From assembly GCA_016719885.1 (NCBI GenBank), contig JADJYF010000006.1, positions 62,001 through 126,000 on the forward strand: 64,000 bases of DNA, in the 5' to 3' direction. Under the pieces are notes generated by a model, which saw only the letters and a list, made by a program, of their open reading frames with translations, ran no database searches and had not been told where the DNA came from. Below are positions 28,054 to 35,374 of the stretch, piece by piece. This DNA is from Pseudomonadota bacterium. GTDB taxonomy: Bacteria > Pseudomonadota > Gammaproteobacteria > Ga0077536. The position numbers and the translations under genes were made by a program. Position 1 is the stretch's first letter, and every line of letters starts with the position of its first letter.

Positions 28054-29197
28054 CGAGGCCGGTGAACAACAGCTGCAAATCGTTCAGAAAGCGAAAGCCG
28101 AGCGCCGTCGGACGCAGCCGCTCGCCGTCTTCCTGCAGCCAGCCGCGCGCCAACGCGGTGGCGAGCGGGGTGTGCAAGACTCGCCACGGCAATCCGGTGC
28201 GGGCGCTGAACAGTCGCCGGTCGAAACCTTCGGCCAGGCGCAGCGCATTCAACATGAACTCGGTGGCGAGCGTCATGCCGTCGAGCGCTTCCTCGCTTTC
28301 GATCTGCAGGCCTTCGCGTGCCGCCTTCATGTAACGCTCGGGATGACGGATGCGCGCCGTGCGCCACACCCGGCCGGCGGCGTCGGTGCGCTTGCCGTGG
28401 GCGCCGGCGCCGATGCCGATGTAATCGCCGAACAACCAGTAATTGGTGTTGTGACGCGCGGCGCGCGCGGGCCGCGCGTGGGCCGAGATTTCGTATTGCC
28501 GGTAACCGCTCGCGGCCATCAGGGCGAGACCGGCATCGTAGTCATCGCACACGGCGTCGTGCTCGGGCAGCGGCGGCGGCTTGTGCGCGAACGCGGTGCC
28601 CTCCTCCAGCGTGAGCTGATACCAGGACAGGTGCTCGGGCGCGAATGCGATGGCCTGCGAGAGATCATCGAGCGCGTCGCCCGGCGCGGCATCGGGCAGG
28701 CCGAACATGAGATCGAGATTGAGGTTCTGACAGCCGGCCTCGCGCGCCATGCCGACAGCGGCGCGCGCTTCATCGGCGCCGTGAATGCGCCCCAGGCGCC
28801 GCAGGTGCGCGGCGTTGAAACTCTGTACGCCTAAGGACAGGCGATTGACGCCGGCCGCGATGTAATCGCGAAAGCGGGCGGTCTCGGCGGTGCCGGGATT
28901 GGCCTCCAGCGTCACCTCGACGTCGTCGACGAAGCGTGTCCGTGCGCGCAGCCCATCGAGCAGCCGCGCGATCGCCGCGCCGCTGAACAGGCTCGGCGTA
29001 CCGCCGCCCAGGAACACGCTGCCAACCAGGGGCGCCGGCCGCTGCAGGAGATCGAACTCGAGATCGCGCAACAGCGCCTCGACATAGACGGATTCGGCGA
29101 CAGCACCGCGCGCCTCGTAGGAATTGAAATCACAGTAGGGGCACTTGCGCACGCACCACGGCAGGTGCACGTACAGGCCTATCGCGGCATCCGTCAT
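28037..29197 (-). CDS. hemW: HemW, radical SAM heme chaperone (HemN-like)
   Basis: This 386-residue radical SAM protein has the 4Fe-4S motif in WCVRKCPYCDFNSY (CxxxCxxC) at about residues 15-28. It is followed by SVFLGGGTPSLFS and a C-terminal HemN-type domain (ALDGMTLATEFMLNALRL). Lack of the extended N terminus and of the extra cysteine of HemN supports HemW, which delivers heme to respiratory enzymes. The ATG at 29197 overlaps the rdgB stop (ATGA). The rdgB-hemW pairing is conserved in gammaproteobacteria. Confidence 0.94.
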   Translation of the reverse strand: MTDAAIGLYVHLPWCVRKCPYCDFNSYEARGAVAESVYVEALLRDLEFDLLQRPAPLVGSVFLGGGTPSLFSGAAIARLLDGLRARTRFVDDVEVTLEANPGTAETARFRDYIAAGVNRLSLGVQSFNAAHLRRLGRIHGADEARAAVGMAREAGCQNLNLDLMFGLPDAAPGDALDDLSQAIAFAPEHLSWYQLTLEEGTAFAHKPPPLPEHDAVCDDYDAGLALMAASGYRQYEISAHARPARAARHNTNYWLFGDYIGIGAGAHGKRTDAAGRVWRTARIRHPERYMKAAREGLQIESEEALDGMTLATEFMLNALRLAEGFDRRLFSARTGLPWRVLHTPLATALARGWLQEDGERLRPTALGFRFLNDLQLLFTGLDEHPA

Positions 29198-29802
29198 CGC
29201 CAACCGTCGGCCGCCTGCAGCAGCGCGCGCAGGCTGCGCAGCGCCTGGCCACGATGACTCAGGCGATTCTTGAGCGCCGGCGCGAGTTCGGCCGACGAGC
29301 AACCGTGCCCAGGCACCAGGAAAATCGGATCGTAGCCAAAGCCCCCCTCCCCGCGCGGCGCGCGCAGCAGTTGCCCGCGCCAGGTGCCGGTGGCGATCAC
29401 CGGCAGGGGGTCGTCGGCATCGCGCATCGCCACCATCACGCATACGAAACGGCAGCCACGTTCGGCGTCGGGCAGGTGGGCGGTCGTGCCGAGCAGTTTG
29501 ACCAGGTTCGCCTCGTCGCTCGCGCCTTCGCCGGCATAGCGCGCCGAGATCACGCCCGGCGCGCCGCCGAGGGCATCGACCGCGATGCCGGAATCATCGG
29601 CCAGCGCCGGCCGCCCGCTGGCGCGCGCCGCGTGGCGCGCCTTGATGATGGCGTTCTCGACGAAAGTGGTACCGGTCTCGGCGACGCTGTCGACGTTGAA
29701 GTCGCTCTGCGCCCGCACCCGCATCGGCAAGCCGTCGAGCATGGCGGCAATCTCGCGCAGCTTGCCGACATTGCCGCTCGCCAAGACCAGTTCCATGGTC
29801 AT
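29194..29802 (-). CDS. rdgB: RdgB/HAM1 non-canonical purine NTP pyrophosphatase
   Basis: RdgB removes dITP, ITP and XTP from the nucleotide pool. The 202-residue product shows LVLASGNVGKLREIAAML at the N terminus, then ETGTTFVENAIIKARHAA, PALADDSGIAVDALGGAPGVISARYAG and GGFGYDPIFLVPGHG, all classic HAM1 motifs. The ATG at 29802 overlaps the rph stop by 4 bases (ATGA), and its own stop overlaps the hemW start in the same way. MEL at 29796 is an alternative start. Confidence 0.96.
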   Translation of the reverse strand: MTMELVLASGNVGKLREIAAMLDGLPMRVRAQSDFNVDSVAETGTTFVENAIIKARHAARASGRPALADDSGIAVDALGGAPGVISARYAGEGASDEANLVKLLGTTAHLPDAERGCRFVCVMVAMRDADDPLPVIATGTWRGQLLRAPRGEGGFGYDPIFLVPGHGCSSAELAPALKNRLSHRGQALRSLRALLQAADGWR

Positions 29803-30521
29803 GCCGCGCGCGCCGCGTCCTGCAGCTCGAACAGCTCGGCGATGCCGCCGGCGGCGAGATCGAGCATCGCGTTCATTTCCTCGCGGCGGAACGCATGACC
29901 TTCGGCCGTGCCTTGGATCTCGATGAAATGACCGGCGTTGTTCATGACGATGTTCATGTCGGTTTCGGCATTCGAATCCTCGGCGTAATCGAGATCCAGC
30001 ACCGGCACGCCGTTGTAGATGCCGACCGACACCGAGGCCACCGCGCCGTGCAAGGGGTTGACCTTGATGCGGCCGGCCTTCAGCAGCGTGTCGACGGCAT
30101 CGGCGAGCGCCACGTAGGCGCCGGTGATCGACGCGGTGCGCGTGCCGCCATCGGCCTGCAGCACATCGCAATCGAGGGTGATGGTGTTTTCACCGAGCGC
30201 CGCGAGATCCACCACCGCGCGCAGTGAGCGGCCAATCAGGCGCTGGATTTCGAGCGTGCGGCCGCCCTGGTGACCAGAGGTCGCTTCGCGGCGCATGCGC
30301 GAGTTGGTCGAGCGCGGCAACATGCCGTACTCGGCCGTCACCCAGCCACGGCCAGTGCCTTTCAGAAACGGCGGCACGCGCGTTTCTATGCTGGCGGTGC
30401 ACAGCACGCGCGTGTCGCCGAACTCGACCAGCACCGAGCCTTCGGCATGGCGGGTGAAACCGCGGGTGAAACGAACATCGCGCATTTGATTGGCCTGGCG
30501 GCCGCTGGGACGAATTGCCAT
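29799..30521 (-). CDS. rph: Ribonuclease PH
   Basis: This phosphorolytic 3'-5' exoribonuclease trims tRNA 3' ends. The 240-residue product begins MAIRPSGRQANQMRDVRFTRGF. It contains GRGWVTAEYGMLPRSTNSRMRRE, EIQRLIGRSLRAVVDLAALGENTITLDCDVLQADGGTRTASITGA and LDLDYAEDSNAETDMNIV, covering the phosphate-binding and active sites. I prefer the ATG at 30521 to 30533 because it gives the canonical family N terminus. It is divergent from yicC and leads the minus-strand group. Confidence 0.97.
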   Translation of the reverse strand: MAIRPSGRQANQMRDVRFTRGFTRHAEGSVLVEFGDTRVLCTASIETRVPPFLKGTGRGWVTAEYGMLPRSTNSRMRREATSGHQGGRTLEIQRLIGRSLRAVVDLAALGENTITLDCDVLQADGGTRTASITGAYVALADAVDTLLKAGRIKVNPLHGAVASVSVGIYNGVPVLDLDYAEDSNAETDMNIVMNNAGHFIEIQGTAEGHAFRREEMNAMLDLAAGGIAELFELQDAARAA

Positions 30522-30550
30522 CGAGTCTTCCATTCAAGGGTGATGCCGGC

Positions 30551-30556
30551 ATTATA
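30551..30556 (-). promoter_or_regulatory. Putative -10 element for rph-rdgB-hemW-adh
   Basis: The minus strand reads TATAAT at 30556 to 30551, 30 bases upstream of the rph ATG at 30521, within the 130-base divergent gap with yicC. The matching -35 region (AAGCCA) is poor. No comparable element was seen for yicC. Confidence 0.45.
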
Positions 30557-30651
30557 GGCCGCCGGCCCGTGGCTGGCTTTGCCGCTCGCGGGGCTGCCGT
30601 TAAGATGCCGCGAGTCGCCGCATTTTCATCCACACAGCCGGAGCCGCCACG

Positions 30652-31605
30652 ATGCCCTTAAGCATGACTTCCTTCGCACGTGTCGAATTCGACGCGGACT
30701 ATGGTCGCGGCGCCTGGGAGCTGCGTTCGGTCAACCATCGCTTCGCCGAAGTGTTCGTGCGCCTGCCCGACGACTTTCGCAGCCTCGAGGGCGCGGTGCG
30801 CGAGCGCATCGGCGCCGCCGTCAAGCGCGGCAAGGTCGATTGCAGCCTGCGTTTCGACACCGCCCGCACCCAGTTCAAGGCCTTGAGGGTCAACGAGCGC
30901 GCGGCCGGTGAGGTGGTGCGCGCCGCGCAGCGCATCGCCGAGATGCTCGGCGAGGATGTCAGCATCGATCCGCTGGATGTGTTGCGCTGGCCGGGCGTCA
31001 CCGAGGTCGAGGAAGTCGACCTCGACGCCACCGCCAAGCTCGTGCTCAACACCCTCGACGATGCGCTCGACCAGTTCCTCGACGGACGCAAGCGCGAGGG
31101 CGACAAGTTGAAGGCCATGATGCTGTCGCGCCTCGCCGGCGTGCGCGATCAAATCGTGGTACTGGAAACCCGTGTGCCGGAGATCATCGAATCCATCCGC
31201 GATCGCTACCAGCAGCGCATGCGCGATCTGGCCGAGGGCGTCGACGAGGCGCGCGTCGAACAGGAAAGCGCGCTGCTGCTGCAACGCCTGGATGTTGCCG
31301 AGGAACTCGATCGCCTCGGCGCCCATGTCGAGGAAGTGGCGCGCGTGCTGGATCTCGACGAGCCGGTCGGCCGTCGGCTCGACTTCCTCATGCAGGAGCT
31401 GAACCGCGAGGCCAACGGGGGCGGCGCCGGCGCGGGGGGAGGGGAGGGCGCGGGAGGGGGGGGCCCGGGAGTACGCGCGCGGCGTTACTCGCGGGCCGGC
31501 TCGGAAGCCCGGGGGCCCCGCCAGGGCGCACAGCGCGCTCAGGCGGGCAACGCCCCGGCACCGCCCCGGCGCCGGCACGGTGAGGCGGCGGTGGACCCTG
31601 CATGA
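30652..31605 (+). CDS. yicC: YicC-family protein, 3' end corrupted
   Basis: YicC proteins (YicC_N plus DUF1732) are endoribonucleases or regulators of RNA stability. The N terminus MTSFARVEF and GAWELRSVNHRFAEVFVRLPDDFRSLEGAVRERI match the family well. The C-terminal helices run through EQESALLLQRLDVAEELDRLGAHVEEVARVL to GRRLDFLMQELNREAN. At about 31417 homology stops, and the frame enters a G-rich stretch coding GGGAGAGGG and arginine-rich sequence to a stop at 31605. About 30 normal C-terminal residues are missing. This looks like an assembly artefact or rearrangement breakpoint, not a natural C terminus. Confidence 0.85.
   Translation: MPLSMTSFARVEFDADYGRGAWELRSVNHRFAEVFVRLPDDFRSLEGAVRERIGAAVKRGKVDCSLRFDTARTQFKALRVNERAAGEVVRAAQRIAEMLGEDVSIDPLDVLRWPGVTEVEEVDLDATAKLVLNTLDDALDQFLDGRKREGDKLKAMMLSRLAGVRDQIVVLETRVPEIIESIRDRYQQRMRDLAEGVDEARVEQESALLLQRLDVAEELDRLGAHVEEVARVLDLDEPVGRRLDFLMQELNREANGGGAGAGGGEGAGGGGPGVRARRYSRAGSEARGPRQGAQRAQAGNAPAPPRRRHGEAAVDPA
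31417..31605. other. Low-complexity G/C-homopolymer junction 1
   Basis: From 31417 the sequence becomes runs of G and GGGC (for example GGGGGGAGGGGAGGG and GGAGGGGGGGGCCCGGG), then C-rich mirror-like sequence near 31505-31575. It damages the 3' ends of both yicC (plus) and the exported-protein gene (minus) that converge here. The composition differs from all flanking DNA. I read it as an assembly join, or sequence noise over a strong hairpin. Confidence 0.65.
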
Positions 31606-32072
31606 CGCAGGCCGTCGAAGAAGAAGCGCAGCGGGGCGGCCGGGCGGCGGCCCGCCCCCACCCAGGTGGAATTGGAATGAAAATACGGCAGGCTCGCCAT
31701 GTCGAGTAGCTGGAGCCCGTCATCGAGCTGCAGCAAGCGGATCTGGCCTTCGTCGCTCTGGGTCTCGTAACCGGATTGCCAACCGCCGAAATGGGCCAGC
31801 AAGGCGCCGCTGTCGATGACCTCGGCGAGGAAGCCCGCTGCCAGCAGGCTGACATCCTGCTGCAGCGTGTAGTGCGAGTTGGCGATGGAGAACGCGTAGT
31901 TGTTGCCTTCGAAGGGCGCAGGGTCAGAGTGGCGCAGGTCAGGCGCGCCCGTCGTGCTCCAGCCGTTATAGCCGTCTTCGAAGCCCGCATTGGTCAGCAG
32001 ATTGGCGGCCTGGCTCGAAGACATGGCGCCAAACAACATCAGCATCAGTGTCGCCAGCAGGGTGCGGTGCAT
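31539..32072 (-). CDS. Putative exported protein, PEP-CTERM-like N-terminal part, 3' end lost
   Basis: From the ATG at 32072 (GAGGT Shine-Dalgarno 7 bases upstream), residues 1-23 form a good signal peptide (MHRTLLATLMLMLFGAMSSSQA). The mature part opens NLLTNAGFEDGYNGWSTTGAPDLRHSDPAPFEGNNYAFSI, the style of carbohydrate-binding-like exported proteins that often carry PEP-CTERM anchors. Recognisable sequence ends around residue 157 (FFFDGLRHAGS). The rest of the 177-residue frame is translated from the G/C-rich junction, so any C-terminal sorting signal is lost. The function is unknown. It may be real only as a fragment. Confidence 0.55.
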   Translation of the reverse strand: MHRTLLATLMLMLFGAMSSSQAANLLTNAGFEDGYNGWSTTGAPDLRHSDPAPFEGNNYAFSIANSHYTLQQDVSLLAAGFLAEVIDSGALLAHFGGWQSGYETQSDEGQIRLLQLDDGLQLLDMASLPYFHSNSTWVGAGRRPAAPLRFFFDGLRHAGSTAASPCRRRGGAGALPA

Positions 32073-33813
32073 GTCGCGTACCTCGGTATCGTGGGTGAAT
32101 CCTGACAGCACTCACCGGCGAGGCGCCGCGGTCGTGCGCCGGACGGGCGCCCCCGGCGGGGGCGCCGCGGCGCCCCGCCGCCGCCGGCCGGCCCCCCCCC
32201 CCCCGGATCACATCCGGCGCGTTGATCAACGCCGGCTTGCCGCTCGCGAACGCGCGCTCGAGCGCGGGACGGATCTCCTCCGGCCGTTCGCAGTATTCAC
32301 CGTGACCGCCCATGGCGGTGACTATCTGGTCGTAGCGCGTGAAGTTGAGCTTGGTCGCGACGATGCGCTCGGCGCCGTAGGTCGCGGCCTGCGGCCGCAC
32401 CATCTGGCCCCACGCGCCGTCGTTGCCCATGATGCCGACTATCGGCAGGTTGAAGCGCACCGCGGTGTCATATTCGAAGCCGTTGAGACCGAAGGCGCCG
32501 TCGCCGTAGATGATCAACACGCGCTTGTCCGGGCAGGCCAACTGCGCGGCCAGCGCGAACGGCATGCCGACGCCGAGGGTGCCCAGCGGACCGGGATCCA
32601 TCCAGCCGTTCTCGGCCGGCACCGGCAGCACCTTGGAAGCCTGGGCGACGATATCACCGCCATCACCGATGATGACGAGATCCTGGCCGGCGACGAAGTC
32701 GCGGATCTCGCGACACAGGCGCAAGGGATCGATGGGCACTTCGTCGGAATTGAGTTCGGTGGCGAATTTCGCCTCGAGTTCGGCTTCACGCGATACCAGC
32801 TGGTCGCGCCACGCGCTGAAATCGAGACCGCCGCTCGCAGTCACCGTGGTGCGCATGGCATCGAAGGTCGCGGCGAGGTTGCCGACCACCGCCGCGGTCG
32901 GTGAACGGTTGGTGCCGATCAGGGTGTCTTTGATGTCGAGCTGGATGATCTTGGCATTGGCCGGGATGGTCTTGCCGTAACCGAGGCGGAAATCGAGCAG
33001 TACACCGGCGCATACGAACACGTCGCAGTTCGCCATCGCTTCCTTGCGCACGCGGTTCAGGAGTTCCGGCGTGCCCGGCCGCACCATGCCGCGCCCCATG
33101 CCGTTGACGAAGGTCGGGATGTGGGTCTGTTCGATGAAGCCCTGCACGGCCGCCGCCGCGTTCGACCACTTGGCGCTGGTGCCGACCATCATCACCGGGC
33201 GTTCGGCCTTGGCCAGGATCGCCAGCGCCTCGTCGACGTCGGACTGCGCCGGCACGCGCAGCGGTGGCGCGGTGCGTATGCTCGGCATGCGCACTTCGCT
33301 CCACTCGACCTCGTTCATCATCACGTCCATCGGGATCTCGAGGAACGCGGGTCCCGGATTGCCGGACACCGCGTGACGGATGCCGAGTTCGATGAATTCC
33401 GGAATGCGGCGCGTGTCGAGGCAGGCATCGGCCCACTTGGTGATGGGCTTCATCACCGCCACGTGATCCATTTCCTGCAGCGAGCCGCGCCTGAGGTTGT
33501 TGAGCGGCCCCTGGCCGCCGATCACGAGTATCGGGCTGTTGGCGCGCCACGCATTGGCGACGCCGGTCACGCCGTCGGTGACGCCGGGGCCGGCGGTCAA
33601 CACCGCGCAGCCGATACGGCCGGGCTTGAGCCGGCTCCAGGCATCGGCGGCATGCACCGCCGCCTGTTCATGACGAACGTCGATGACCTCGATGCCTTCG
33701 TCGATACAACCGTCGTAGATGGCCATCACGTGGCCACCGCTCAAGGTGAAGATGCACTCGACACCCGCCTGCTTGAGCGCGCGCGCTGCCAACCTGCCGC
33801 CATGTACGCCCAC
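31966..33813 (-). CDS. Thiamine-diphosphate-dependent enzyme (acetolactate synthase / 2-hydroxyacyl-CoA lyase family), 3' end corrupted
   Basis: A GTG start at 33813 with GGAGAC upstream opens a three-domain ThDP enzyme. The pyrimidine-binding domain has the catalytic Glu in DVRHEQAAVHAAD (about residue 48). The middle nucleotide-binding domain includes FVNGMGRGMVRPGTPEL. The ThDP/Mg domain is GDGAFGLNGFEYDTAVRFNLPIVGIMGNDGAWG. Homology runs to GKPALINAPDVI, about residue 536. The remaining frame to 31966 is read from the C-run junction and beyond and is not credible, so about 30 C-terminal residues are missing. It is divergent from a family III CoA-transferase, reminiscent of oxalyl-CoA decarboxylase or 2-hydroxyacyl-CoA lyase with a CoA-transferase. 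Acetolactate synthase proper is less likely. Confidence 0.82.
   Translation of the reverse strand: MGVHGGRLAARALKQAGVECIFTLSGGHVMAIYDGCIDEGIEVIDVRHEQAAVHAADAWSRLKPGRIGCAVLTAGPGVTDGVTGVANAWRANSPILVIGGQGPLNNLRRGSLQEMDHVAVMKPITKWADACLDTRRIPEFIELGIRHAVSGNPGPAFLEIPMDVMMNEVEWSEVRMPSIRTAPPLRVPAQSDVDEALAILAKAERPVMMVGTSAKWSNAAAAVQGFIEQTHIPTFVNGMGRGMVRPGTPELLNRVRKEAMANCDVFVCAGVLLDFRLGYGKTIPANAKIIQLDIKDTLIGTNRSPTAAVVGNLAATFDAMRTTVTASGGLDFSAWRDQLVSREAELEAKFATELNSDEVPIDPLRLCREIRDFVAGQDLVIIGDGGDIVAQASKVLPVPAENGWMDPGPLGTLGVGMPFALAAQLACPDKRVLIIYGDGAFGLNGFEYDTAVRFNLPIVGIMGNDGAWGQMVRPQAATYGAERIVATKLNFTRYDQIVTAMGGHGEYCERPEEIRPALERAFASGKPALINAPDVIRGGGGRPAAAGRRGAPAGGARPAHDRGASPVSAVRIHPRYRGTRHAPHPAGDTDADVVWRHVFEPGRQSADQCGLRRRL
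32112..32204. other. Low-complexity G/C-homopolymer junction 2
   Basis: This stretch contains GGCGCCCCCGGCGGGGGCGCC-type sequence and a run of 13 C bases at 32192-32204. It separates the upstream region of the exported-protein gene from the point where the ThDP-enzyme gene loses homology. Its composition matches junction 1, so the fragment at 31.6-32.1 kb is bracketed by two such joins. Confidence 0.65.
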
Positions 33814-33961
33814 GGTCCTGTCTCCCTTTGGATGATCGAAAAAGCGATGCTAGCACGGGCCCCTGGCCGCGACGGCCACGGCCGCGACACTCTGCTAGGC
33901 TAGCGCTGCGCCCACACCGGCCTGCGCGATGACAGCGGACCAAGCAACGGAGGCAATCCCC
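33814..33961. other. Divergent intergenic region, ThDP enzyme / CoA-transferase
   Basis: This 148-base gap carries Shine-Dalgarno sequences for both genes (GGAGAC on the minus strand, GGAGG on the plus strand). No clear sigma-70 pair or operator palindrome was found. Its short size suggests shared control of the two enzymes. Confidence 0.35.
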
Positions 33962-35159
33962 ATGGCGGCACTGTCCGGCTTACGCATCCTCGACCTCACC
34001 CAGTGGGAGGCCGGCACGTCCTGCACCCAGGCGCTCGCGTGGCTGGGCGCCGAGGTGGTCAAGGTCGAACCGCCCGAGGGCGGCGATCCGGGTCGCGCCA
34101 TGGCCCGCGACCTGTGGCAGGACTCGGAATACTTCCTCAACTGGAACTCCAACAAGCGCAGCGTCACGCTCAACCTGCGCGAAGCGCGCGGCCGCGAACT
34201 GCTGCTGGCGATGGTGCCGCGCTTCGACGTGCTGGTGGAGAACTTCGGCCCCGGCGTCGTCGAAAAGCTGAAGCTCGGCTACGACGTCATCAAGGCCGTG
34301 CATCCCGGCATCATCTATGCGCAGATCAAGGGCTTCGGCCTGAGCGGCCCCTACGCCGGCTACAAGTGCTTCGACATGGTCGCGCAGGCCGCCGCCGGCG
34401 CCTTGTCCATCACCGGCGACCCGCAGGGGCCCGCCCATGCGCCCGGGCCCGACCATCGGCGATTCCGGCACCGGCGTGCAGATGGCGCTGGCCATCACGG
34501 CGGCCTACGCGCAGAAGCTCCGCGAAGGCATCGGCCAGCACATCGAGCTGTCCATGCAGGAGGCGGTGACCTATTACATGCGCACCATGATCGCGCTCGG
34601 CGCCAAGGGCGGCGACTCGGTGGCGCCGCGCCTCGGCAACGAGCTCGAGCCGACCATCAATCTCTATGCCTGCAAGCCGTTCGGCGCCAACGATCACGTG
34701 TATCTCATGAGCGTGATGGAGAACCATTGGCAGGCGCTGTGCACCGCCATGGGCCAGGGCGAACTGGCGCGCGACGCGCGCTTCGCCGACGTCGCCGCGC
34801 GCAAACGCCACGCGGCGGAATTGAAACCCATCATCGCGGCGTGGATGGCCGCGCACACCAAGCACGAGGCCATGCACGCGCTGTGCGCGGCCGGCATTCC
34901 GGCCAGCGCGGTGTTCGACACCCGCGACCTGTTCTCCGATCCGCACCTCGCGGCGCGCGACTTCATCAAGCACGTGCAGGACGAGGACGGTGAACAGCAG
35001 GCGACGCTGCTCGGCTGGCCGGCGCGCATGTCGGCCAGCAGCGTGCCGATCACGCTGGCGCCGACGCTTGGCGAGCACACCCGCGAAGTGCTCGGCGCCG
35101 AGCTCGGACTCGACGAGGCCGCGCTCGACGCGCTCGCGGCGGCGCATATCATTGCGTGA
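33962..35159 (+). CDS. Family III CoA-transferase (CaiB/BaiF), split by an apparent one-base frameshift
   Basis: Starting at ATG 33962 (GGAGG Shine-Dalgarno), the frame reads LSGLRILDLTQWEAGTSCTQALAWLGAEVVKVEPPEGGDPGR and continues to AALGALSITGDPQGP-type sequence near 34430. It then shifts: the next frame continues MRPGPTIGDSGTGVQMALAITAAYAQK to the end (DEAALDALAAAHIIA). Removing one C from the CCC at 34430-34432 restores DPQGPPMRPGPTIGDSGTG, the family consensus, and gives 398 residues, a normal length. The catalytic Asp is in YKCFDMVAQAAAG. It transfers CoA between carboxylates such as formyl- and oxalyl-CoA; the substrate is not determined. The shift lies in a GC homopolymer, so sequencing error is more likely than real inactivation. 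Confidence 0.85.
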
Positions 35160-35374
35160 CGGGGCGCTGGGATGGGCGCTGGCAATACAGGACGCGATCG
35201 CGTCGCACCGGCCGGCGTTGAACGGGGAGATGGCAGGGGCAGGGAAGCGACGCGGTCGATGCGCGTCATGCTCAAGAAAGCCGTCGAGTTTCCGTTAACA
35301 AGTCAGCGGAAAACCGCGCCCCGTGCAGCCCGTCGGCTGGCGCGGACGTTCAGCTATAGAAACCAGACCGAACC
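35160..35374. other. Upstream region of the receptor/signalling operon
   Basis: This 215-base gap contains a small hairpin TTTCCG (35289-35294) / CGGAAA (35307-35312). I compared it by eye with cobalamin and c-di-GMP-I riboswitch consensus motifs and saw no convincing match. No strong promoter hexamers were found. Confidence 0.3.

Noticed and set aside
28037..29443. Longer hemW start at 29443
   Set aside because: The extra 82 residues lie in rdgB in another frame. The HemW family starts at the ATG at 29197.
31539..32204. Insertion sequence or mobile-element remnant at the left end of the accessory region
   Set aside because: No transposase-like sequence, terminal inverted repeat or target duplication was found. 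The odd sequence is homopolymeric G/C, better explained as a faulty assembly join.
35160..35374. Riboswitch (cobalamin or c-di-GMP) before the TonB-dependent receptor
   Set aside because: No conserved core motifs of either class could be found by eye. Only a 6-base hairpin is present.
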